A DNA stretch of 64,000 bases from Cyrtodaria siliqua. Taxonomy: Eukaryota; Mollusca; Bivalvia; Adapedonta; Hiatellidae. Position numbers and translations under genes: made by a program. The notes under the pieces were generated by a model, which was not told where the DNA came from, ran no database searches, and saw nothing but the letters and a program-made list of their open reading frames with translations. Below, piece by piece: positions 13,801 through 25,800 of the stretch. The stretch spans positions 1 through 64,000 of the forward strand of contig JAWPHD010010372.1 in NCBI GenBank assembly GCA_037043455.1, given 5' to 3'. The first letter of the stretch is position 1, and every line of letters starts with the position of its first letter.

Positions 13801-16800
13801 TTATTTATATATAGTTACAATAGTCTCGCATGTTCTTTATTTACATATAGTCACAATAGTCTCGCGTGTTCTTTATTTATATATAGTTACAATAGTCTCG
13901 CATGTTCTTTATTTACATATAGTCACAATAGTCTCGCGTGTTCTTTATTTATATATAGTCACAATAGTCTCGCGTGTTCTTTATTTATATATAGTTACAA
14001 TAGTCTCGCGTGTTCTTTATTTTTATATAGTTACAATAGTCTCGCATGTTCTTTATTTATGTGTAGTTACAAAAGTCTCGCGTGTTATTTATTTATATAT
14101 AGTTACAATAGTCTCGCATGTTCTTTATTTATATATAGTTACAATTGTCTCGCATGTTCTTTATTATATATAGTTACAATAGTCTCGCATGTTCTTTATT
14201 TATATATAGTAACAATAGTCTTGCATGTTCTTTATTTATATATAGTTACAATCGTTTCGCATGTTCTTTATTTATATATAGTTACAATAGTCTCGCGTGT
14301 TATTTATATATAGTTACAATAGTCTCGCACGTTCTTTATTTATATATAGTTACAATAGTCTCGGGTGTTCTTTATTTATGTATAGTTACAATAGTTTCGT
14401 GTGTTCTTTATTTATATATAGTTACAATAGTCTCGCGTGTTATTTATATATAGTTACTATAGTCTCGCGTGTTCTTTATTTATGTATAGTTACAATAGTC
14501 TCGCATATTCTTTATTTATATATATAGTTACAATAGTTTCGTGTGTTCTTTATTTATATATAGTTACAATAGTCTCGCGTGTTCTTTATTTATATATAGT
14601 TACAATAGTCCCGCATGTTCTTTATTTATATATAGTCACAATAGTCTCGCATGTTCTTTATTTATATATAGTTACAATAGTCTCGCATATTCTTTATTTA
14701 TATATAGTCACAATAGTCTCGCATGTTCTTTATTTATATATAGTTACAATAGTTTCGTGTGTTCTTTATTTATATACAGTAACAATAGTCTTGCATGTTC
14801 TTTATTTATATATAGTTACAATAGTCTCGCGTGTTATTTATTTATATATAGTTACAATAGTCTCGCATGTTCTTTATTTATATATAGTTACAATAATCTC
14901 GCATGTTCTTTATTTATATACAGTTACAATAGTCTCGCATGTTCTTTATTTATATATAGTGACAATAGTCTCGCATGTTCTTTATTTACATATAGTCACA
15001 ATAGTCTCGCGTGTTCTTTATTTATATATAGTTACAATAGTCTCGCATGTTCTTTATTAACATATAGTCACAATAGTCTCGCGTGTTCTTTATTTATATA
15101 TAGTTACAATAGTCTCGCATGTTCTTTATTTATATATAGTTACAATAGTCTCGCATGTTCTTTATTTACATATAGTCACAATAGTCTCGCGTGTTCTTTA
15201 TTTATATATAGTTACAATAGTCTCGCATGTTCTTTATTTACATATAGTCACAATAGTCTCGCGTGTTCTTTATTTATATATAGTTACAATAGTCTCGCAT
15301 GTTCTTTATTTATATATAGTTACAATTGTCTCGCGTGTTCTTTATTTATATATAGTGACAATAGTCTCACATGTTCTTTATTTACATATAGTCACAATAG
15401 TCTCGCGTGTTCTTTATTTATATATAGTGACAATAGTCTCGCATGTTCTTTATTTACATATAGTCACAATAGTCTCGTGTGTTCTTTATTTATATATAGT
15501 TACAATAGTCTCGCATGTTCTTTATTTACATATAGTCACAATAGTCTCGCGAGTTCTTTATTTATTTATAGTTACAATAGTCTTGCATGTTCTTTATTTA
15601 TATATAGTTGCAATAGTCTCGCATGTTCTTTATTTATTTATAGTTACAATAGTCTTGCATGTTCTTTATTTATATATAGTTACAGTAGTCTTGCGTTTTC
15701 TTTATTTATATAAAGTTACAATAGTCTCGCGTGTTCTTTATTTATATATAGTTAAAATAGTTTCGGATGTTCTTTATTTATATATAGTTAAAATAGTTTG
15801 CGTGTTATTTATATACAGTTACAATAGTCTCGCATGTTCTTTATTTATATATAGTTACAATAGTCTCGCGTGTTCTTTATTTATATATAGTTACAATAGT
15901 CTCGCGTGTTCTTTATTTATATATAGTTACAATAGTCTCGTGTGTTCTTTATTTATATATAGTTACAATAGTCTCGCATGTTCTTTATTTACATATAGTC
16001 ACAATAGTCTCGCGTGTTATTTATATATAGTTACAATAGTCTCGCATATTCTTTATTTATATATATAGTTACAATAGTTTCGTGTGTTCTTTATTTATAT
16101 ATAGTTACAATAGTCTCGTGTGTTCTTTATTTATATATAGTTACAATAGTCTCGCATATTCTTTATTTATATATATAGTTACAATAGTTTCGTGTGTTCT
16201 TTATTTATATATAGTTACAATAGTCTCGCGTGTTATTTATATATAGTCACAATAGTCTCGCATGTTCTTTATTTATATATAGTGACAATAGTCTCGCATG
16301 TTCTTTATTTACATATAGTCACAATAGTCTCGCGTGTTCTTTATTTATATATAGTTACAATAGTCTCGCGTGTTCTTTATTTATATATAGTTACAATAGT
16401 CTCGTGTGTTCTTTATTTATATATAGTTACAATAGTCTCGCGTGTTCTTTATTTATATATAGTGACAATAGTTTCGGATGTTCTTTATTTATATATAGTT
16501 AAAATAGTTTGCGTGTTATTTATATACAGTTACAATAGTCTCGCATGTTCTTTATTTATATATAATTACAATAGTCTCGCGTGTTCTTTATTTATATGTA
16601 GTTACAATAGTCTCGCGTGTTCTTTATTTATATATAGTTACAATAGTCTCGCGTGTTCTTTATTTATATATAGTTACAATAGTCTCGCGTGTTCTTTATT
16701 TATATATAGTTACAATAGTCTCGCGTGTTCTTTATTTATATATAGTTACAATAGTCTCGCGTGTTCTTTATTTATATATAGTTACAATAGTCTCGTGTGT

Positions 16801-19800
16801 TCTTTATTTATATATAGTTACAATCGTTTCGTATGTTCTTTATTTATATATAGTTACAATAGTCTCGCGTGTTATTTATATATAGTTACAATAGTCTCGC
16901 ATATTCTTTATTTATATATATAGTTACAATAGTTTCGTGTGTTCTTTATTTATATATAGTTACAATAGTCTCGCGTGTTATTTATATATAGTCACAATAG
17001 TCTCGCATGTTCTTTATTTATATATAGTGACAATAGTCTCGCATGTTCTTTATTTACATATAGTCACAATAGTCTCGCGTGTTCTTTATTTATATATAGT
17101 TACAATAGTCTCGCGTGTTCTTTATTTATATATAGTTACAATAGTCTCGTGTGTTCTTTATTTATATATAGTTACAATAGTCTCGCGTGTTCTTTATTTA
17201 TATATAGTGACAATAGTTTCGGATGTTCTTTATTTATATATAGTTAAAATAGTTTGCGTGTTATTTATATACAGTTACAATAGTCTCGCATGTTCTTTAT
17301 TTATATATAATTACAATAGTCTCGCGTGTTCTTTATTTATATGTAGTTACAATAGTCTCGCGTGTTCTTTATTTATATATAGTTACAATAGTCTCGCGTG
17401 TTCTTTATTTATATATAGTTACAATAGTCTCGTGTGTTCTTTATTTATATATAGTTACAATAGTCTCGCGTGTTATCTATTTATATATATAGTCACAATA
17501 GTCTCGCATGTTCTTTATTTATATATAGTTACAATAGTCTCGCATATTCTTTATTTATATATAGTTACAATGGTCTCGCATGTTCTTTATTTATATATAG
17601 TTACAATAGTCTCCCGTGTTATTTATTTATATATAGTTACAATAGTCTCGCATGTTCTTTATTTATATACAGTTACAATAGTCTCGTGTGTTCTTTATTA
17701 TATATAGTGACAATAGTCTCGCATGTTCTTTATTTACATATAGTCACAATAGTCTCGCGTGTTCTTTATTTATATATAGTTACAATAGTCTCGCATGTTC
17801 TTTATTTATATATAGTTACAATAGTCTCGCATGTTCTTTATTTATATATAGTTACAATAGTCTCGCATGTTCTTTATTTATATATAGTTACAATAGTCTC
17901 GCATGTTCTTTATTTATATATAGTTACAATAATCTCGCATGTTCTTTATTTATATACAGTTACAATAGTCTCGCATGTTCTTTATTTATATATAGTGACA
18001 ATAGTCTCGCATGTTCTTTATTTACATATAGTCACAATAGTCTCGCGTGTTCTTTATTTATATATAGTTACAATAGTCTCGCATGTTCTTTATTTACATA
18101 TAGTCACAATAGTCTCGCGTGTTCTTTATTTATATATAGTTACAATAGTCTCGCATGTTCTTTATTTATATATAGTTACAATAGTCTCGCATGTTCTTTA
18201 TTTACATATAGTCACAATAGTCTCGCGTGTTCTTTATTTATATATAGTTACAATAGTCTCGCATGTTCTTTATTTACATATAGTCACAATAGTCTCGCGT
18301 GTTCTTTATTTTATATATAGTTACAAATAGTCTCGCATGTTCTTTATTTATATATAGTTACAATTGTCTCGCGTGTTCTTTATTTATATATAGTGACAAT
18401 AGTCTCACATGTTCTTTATTTACATATAGTCACAATAGTCTCGCGTGTTCTTTATTTATATATAGTGACAATAGTCTCGCATGTTCTTTATTTACATATA
18501 GTCACAATAGTCTCGTGTGTTCTTTATTTATATATAGTTACAATAGTCTCGCATGTTCTTTATTTACATATAGTCACAATAGTCTCGCGAGTTCTTTATT
18601 TATTTATAGTTACAATAGTCTTGCATGTTCTTTATTTATATATAGTTGCAATAGTCTCGCATGTTCTTTATTTATTTATAGTTACAATAGTCTTGCATGT
18701 TCTTTATTTATATATAGTTACAATAGTCTTGCGTGTTCTTTATTTATATAAAGTTACAATAGTCTCGCGTGTTCTTTATTTATATATAGTTAAAATAGTT
18801 TCGGATGTTCTTTATTTATATATAGTTAAAATAGTTTGCGTGTTATTTATATACAGTTACAATAGTCTCGCATGTTCTTTATTTATATATAGTTACAATA
18901 GTCTCGCGTGTTCTTTATTTATATATAGTTACAATAGTCTCGCGTGTTCTTTATTTATATATAGTTACAATAGTCTTGCGTGTTCTTTATTTATATATAG
19001 TTACAATAGTCTCGTGTGTTCTTTATTTATATATAGTTACAATAGTCTCGCGTGTTCTTTATTTATATATAGTTACAATAGTCTCGCGTGTTCTTTATTT
19101 ATATATAGTTACAATAGTCTCGCATGTTCTTTATTTATATATAGTTACAATAGTCTCGCGTGTTCTTTATTTATATATAGTTACAATAGTCTCGCATGTT
19201 CTTTATTTATATATAGTTACAATAGTCTCGCGTGTTCTTTATTTATATATAGTTACAATATTCTCGCGTGTTCTTTATTTATATATAGTTACAATAGTCT
19301 CGTGTGTTCTTTATTTATATATAGTTACAATAGTCTCGCATGTTCTTTATTTATATATAGTTACAATAGTCTCGCATGTTCTTTATTTATATATAGTAAC
19401 AATAGTCTCGCGTGTTCTTTATTTATATATAGTTACAATCGTTTCGCATGTTCTTTATTTATATATAGTTACAATAGTCTCGCGTGTTTTATTTATATAT
19501 AGTTACAATAGTCTCGCATATTCTTTATTTATATATATAGTTACAATAGTTTCGTGTGTTCTTTATTTATATATAGTAACAATAGTCTCGCGTGTTATTT
19601 ATATATAGTCACAATAGTCTCGCGTGTTCTTTATTTATATATAGTTACAATAGTCTTGCGTGTTCTTTATTTATATAAAGTTACAATAGTCTCGCGTGTT
19701 CTTTATTTATATATAGTTAAAATAGTTTCGGATGTTCTTTATTTATATATAGTTAAAATAGTTTGCGTGTTATTTATATAAAGTTACAATAGTCTCGCAT

Positions 19801-22800
19801 GTTCTTTATTTATATATAGTTACAATAGTCTCGCGTGTTCTTTATTTATATATAGTTACAATAGTCTCGCGTGTTCTTTATTTATATATAGTTACAATAG
19901 TCTCGCATGTTCTTTATTTATATATAGTTACAATAGTCTCGCATGCTCTTTATTTATATAAAGTTACAATAGTCTCGCATGCTCTTTATTTATATATAGT
20001 TATAATAGTCTCGCATGCTCTTTATTTATATAAAGTTACAAGTCTCACGTGTTCTTTATTTATATATAGTTACAATAGTCTCGCATGTTCTTTATTTATA
20101 TAAAGTTACAATAGTCTCGCATGTTCTTTATTTATATATAGTTACAACAGTCTCGCATGCTCTTTATTTATATAAAGTTACATGCTCTTTATTTATATAA
20201 AGTTACAATAGTCTCGCATGCTCTTTATTTATATATAGTTATAAGTCTCGCATGCTCTTTATTTATATATAGTTACAATAGTCTCGCATGTTCTTTATTT
20301 ATATAAAGTTACAATAGTCTCGCATGTTCTTTATTTATATATAGTTACAACAGTCTCGCATGCTCTTTATTTATATAAAGTTACAATAGTCTCGCATGCG
20401 CTTTATTTATATAAAGTTACAAGTCACGCATGGCCTTTATTTATATATATATAGTTACAATAGTCTCGCATGTTCTTTATTTATTTTTATATAGTTACAA
20501 TAGTCTCGCATGCGCTTTATTTATATAAAGTTACAAGTCACGCATGGCCTTTATTTATATATATATAGTTACAATAGTCTCGCATGTTCTTTATTTATTT
20601 TTATATAGTTACAATAGTCTCGCATGTTCTTTATTTATATATAGTTACAATAGTCTCGCATATTCTTTATTTATATATAGTTACAATAGTCTTGCATGTT
20701 CTTTATTTATATATAGTTACAATAGTCTCGCATATTCTTTATTTATATATAGTTACAATAGTCTTGCATGTTCTTTATTTATATATAGTTACAATAGTCT
20801 CGCGTGTTCTTTATTTATATATAGTTACAATAGTCTCACATGTTCTTTATTTATATATAGTTACAATAGTCTCGCATATTCTTTATTTATATATAGTCAC
20901 AATAGTCTCGCGTGTTCTTTTTTTATATATAGTTACAATAGTCTCGCATGTTCTTCATTTATATAAAGTTACAACAGTCTCGCATGTTCTTTATTTATAT
21001 ATAGTTACAATAGTCTCGCATGTTCTTTATTTAAATATAGTTACAATAGTCTCGGGTGTTCTTTCTCTAGTAATTGTGATATTATCTACCTGTGTATAAG
21101 CCATTCCAGAGATTTATGGGCGGGTTTGAGAAGGCAGTAGGGTGAAAGGCGGACCAGAAACTTGCTAATTGTTTTGTCTAGTTTCTCATTCACTTCTTTC
21201 GTCTGTACAGAGCGCTCAAATGTGAGTGACGAATCTCCGTACAAAGTCGACTCAAACTCGTGGAATTCTGCATCAAGGGTTTCCAGCTCCTCCAAACCAT
21301 TGAGACCTAATGAAGAAAAGAAAAGATTATAAGTGCACGAAAATTCCACTTGTATGCTCGCCATGATGAGTGCTCATTAATGCAGGACGAGCAGAAATTC
21401 AGATAATTTTTTTAACAATTTATCAATTTGACCATTCAAATATTACATAGGACGAGCAGGGGCGTAGCTAGTGACTTTAAAATCTGTACGCAAACAGTCT
21501 AGGGGGATCCGGAGTTACATGTTCACACACCCCCACCCCCCACCACCACACACACACACATATCCCACCCCAACCCCACTAGCTCTTTTTGTTTTTATTG
21601 CATATTTGGACTTTTTAATTTTTTCAATATTTGGGACAATGTGTATGCAACTGCGTACTTTGCCTACAGGTAGCTACGCGCCTGACGAGTAACTCAGAAG
21701 AAAAAAAATCCTGCCCTAAACTGATTAATTTTATGTTGATTAGGAAACAAGCTTCACAGTGTATACAAATCAACTTGATGGTGTAGATGACAGCATTAGC
21801 GTGGTCTTGGCCTAATAAAGACAATATCACTGCCACTCCATTATAAAACGTTTCTTTACACAGAAAATGTTTCTTCTGAAATGGAGTTTATGACTGTTTA
21901 AAGACCTACTATGCCTTGCACAACACGTTAGAGAATCCCCATTTTGTGACAATATGAAGTCGGCAACGACATCAAATAGATTCCGCACGCCACAGACCTT
22001 GATGCTGTCAATCAATTTTGACACGGCTGGGAAAATGCACAATACTTACTACACGTGGTGTATAATAAGGCCAAACAAAAAAATATCTGTGTTTCCGGTG
22101 GCCTGACCGACCCTATTTTTAAGGGGCTGACCCTAAAACTTTTTATGAAAAAAAAAGAAGAAAAAAATATTTGTTCTGAACAATGATTTATCACAATATA
22201 TCGAGGTAAACTGACATCACAGAGCAACTTTCAGCTGTATCATCAACTTGTATGGGGTTTATGAGATAAATACATGCAGAATCTCACAATATCTTGCTCC
22301 AAAAAAAAAAAGAAAAAAAAGAAAATGCCCACCTACCGACTCTATTTTTTTTAGAGCATGCAATAGGAAACACACCTATTTTTTGGTTTGGCCTAAGTGT
22401 ACATTCGACTCAACTTATTGTTTGTGTATATAATGACCTCACAAAGGCATGAATGAGCATATCTCAGAGATGATTTTCGAAAGTTAATTATAAAACACAT
22501 TGAAAGTGGTGGAAATCAAATAAAATGTACATTTCCCCGGGGTCAATGTACCTTAAATTAATTAATGTTGCAAAAAAACTATCTGGCACCGGTTGTGTAT
22601 GACAGGTACAGTGAAGCCATCAAAACGGTAATCATATTTCACCTTAGGCCAAAAAAAAAAACACCTGTATTTCCGGTGGCCCGACCGACCCTATTTCTAA
22701 GGGGCCGACCCTAAAACTTTTTATTAAAAAAAACTTTTTTTTTTTTTTTTTTACATTTGTTCTGAACAATGATTTATCACAATATATCGAGGTAAACTGA

Positions 22801-25800
22801 CATTACAGAGAAACTTTCAGTTGTATCATCAACTTGTATGGGGTTTATGAGATAATAAATACATGTAGAATCTCAAAATATCTTGCTCCAAAAAATAAAA
22901 AAATAAAAAAATGCCTACCTACCGACCCTAATTTTTTAGAGCATGCAATAGGAAACACACCTATTATTTTTTGGCCTTACTAGTAATGTCGATGTCTTCC
23001 CACTACCCAATTCTTTCCAAAAAGCCATGTTTCATTTCTCACTACGCGACACGAATTGAGGCTATATAAATCTAAAACAAATACACGGTGCCAAGCAGAA
23101 ACAATGAGGGCAGAACAAATGTTTGACATGCATTTTGACAGGTTAATCTGGTGAAGTTCAATTTTGATTGGCCAACAGCTACACGCTGGCACATCTTGTG
23201 CCAATTGGAACTGATCAAGCTGGCTCTCAAAATGTCACATGTAGAATAAGGGTCTGGATGCACTTTAAATTTTGATCATGTCCAGGTAAACACTTGTCGT
23301 TTTCAACGGGGTGAGAAAGGTCAAGACAGTACATCACAGACAAACTTTTGATTCGCCGCAAAATGGAGTTTCTCTAACTTGTTGTGTAAGGCGTAGTATT
23401 TCCAGCCGATTGTATTTGAGGGAGAAGAAAATTTGTATAGGTAACTGTAAATCAGTTAGACATACATCTGCATGTCAGAGAAAAGAATGGTATTCAATTT
23501 TGTTTCAGTTAATGAGGCCCTCCCAACACATCTTTTGTATGAAATGAACATATTAAAACATAAAAGCATGTGTTTCATTAGTTGTGTTTTGGTATGTTTT
23601 TCTTCTAAAAACAATGAATTATCAACAAAGTGTTGTATTTAGTACAGCTTACTTGTTAATTTGCTGCTTTTTTTCATCATAAAAGTAACGTTTGAAGTAT
23701 TATATACTGCTATACCCTAGATACAGTTCATTATACCAATGTTTATTCAAAGAGAAAACTTTACTTGGGCCTCAATTTATATACCTGAGCATGTTAGCAG
23801 TAAATAGCTTTTCCATGATCATTTAGCGTTGGGAAATACTAGTAGGTCCTTAAACTTGGTCAAGTAAGGACTTCATGTTAAATTCGTGTGGAATTCGGAA
23901 TTAACTCCTTATTTTAAATTTGTGCAGGATTCTGCAAAAGTTTAAATAACTTCATAAAAAAAATCCTTATAATATCAACATTTCAATTAAAGTAGCTATC
24001 CTGCCAACAACAGCCAAATTTTACATCATATGTACACCGTTTCCAAACCTACGGACGATGAGTTATATATACAAGAGCAATGCCTGTGGGTGCCTGACGC
24101 TTGTCTGTTCGTGGACCTTAACCAAAAGTCTAAGTTCAAAAAGGGGCATAATTGTTGCAAAATGCAAAACAGAGTTATGAAGCTTGATTTGCTGTGTGAT
24201 GTTATGATGTAGAATAACTATGCAAAGTTTCAAAGCTGTAGCTGTAAGAGTTACTGAAAAAAGGGTACCTTAATGCAAAACTTAACCAAAATTCTGTTCA
24301 AAAAGGGGCATAACTTTTGCAAAATGCTTAACAGAGTTATGAAACTTGATTTGCTGTGTGATGTTATGATGAAGAATAACTATGCAAAGTTTCAAAGCTG
24401 TAGCTGTAAGAGTTACTGAAACAAGAGGTCAATGACCTTGAAGCTCTACTGATCGATTTTGATTTCAGGAAGTAGTCGCTACAAACTGTTTTTTTGAAAA
24501 TCTATTTTTAGCTGTGGTGGCCATCTTGAATTTCCGGCCGACCTGAAATTTTGCTAGGATCAATTAGACATCAAGAGCAACATTCCTGTGAAGTTTCATG
24601 AAAATCCGTCAAGTAGTTTCAGAGGAGTAGTCGCTACAAGTTTTCATTATATAACTCTATGTAAACAAAGATGGCCACTGACAGCCATGTTTAACATTGA
24701 ATCAAAATAATGTTCGACTCGGATAACCATCATGTCATGCTGATCATTTTAGAAAAAGTCCCATATCAATATCTCTTATAGTTTTCAAGAAGTAGTCGCT
24801 ACAAACTTATTTTTTTAAAATCTATTTTTAACTGTGGTGGCCATCTTGAATTTCCGGCAGACCTGAAATTTTTCTACGATCAACTAGACATCAAGAGCAA
24901 CATTCCTGTGAAGTTTCATGAACATCCGTCAAGTAGTTTCAGAGGAGTAGTCGCTACAAGTTTTTACTATATAACTCTATGTAACCAAAGATGGCCACTG
25001 GAAGCCATGTTTAACGTCGAATCAAAATAATTTTCCACAAGGATCTACATCATGTCATGCTGATCATTTTAGAAAAAGTCCCATATCAATATCACTTATA
25101 GTTTTCAAGAAGTAGTCGCTAAAAACTTGTATTTTGAAAATCTATTTTTAGCCATCTTGAATTTCTGGCCGATCTGAAATTTTGCTAGGATCAATAAGAC
25201 ATTAAGAGCAACATTCCTGTAAAGTTTCATGAAAATCCGCCAAGTAGTTTTAGAGGAGTAGTCGCTACAAGTTTTTACTATATGACTCTATGTAAACAAA
25301 GATGGCCGCTGGCAGCCACGTTTAACGTCGAATCAAAACAATTTTTGATAAGGACCAACATCATGTCATGCTGATCATTTTAGAAAAAGTCCCATATCAA
25401 TATCACTTATAGTTTTCAAGAAGTAGTCGCTACAAACTTGTATTTTGAAAATTTATTTTTAGCCGTGGCGGCCATCTTGAATTTCCGGCCGACCTGAAAT
25501 TTTGCTAGGATCAATTAGACATCAAGAGCAACATTCCTGTGAAGTTTCATGAAAATCCGTCAAGTAGTTTCAGAGGAGTAGTCGCTACAAGTTTTCATTA
25601 TATAACTCTATGTAAACAAAGATGGCCGCTGGCAGCCATGTTTATCGTCAAATCAAAACGATTTTCGACAAGGACCAACATCATGTCATGCTGATCATTT
25701 TAGAAAAAGTCCCATATCAATATCACTTATAGTTTTCAAGAAGTAGTCGCTACAAACTTGTATTTAAAAAATCTATTTTTAGCTTTGGCGGCCATCTTGG

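Noticed and set aside
10034..20966. Long plus-strand ORFs up to 671 codons with 12-residue repeats, like a repetitive membrane or silk-like protein
   Set aside because: The unit is 36 bases, a multiple of three, so any unit without a stop stays open. Two frames are open over the same DNA, frames break at odd-length units, and the array is inside a HEATR1 intron on the other strand.
9945..21066. CRISPR array
   Set aside because: No constant repeat with unique spacers; it is a continuous tandem repeat in an animal genome.
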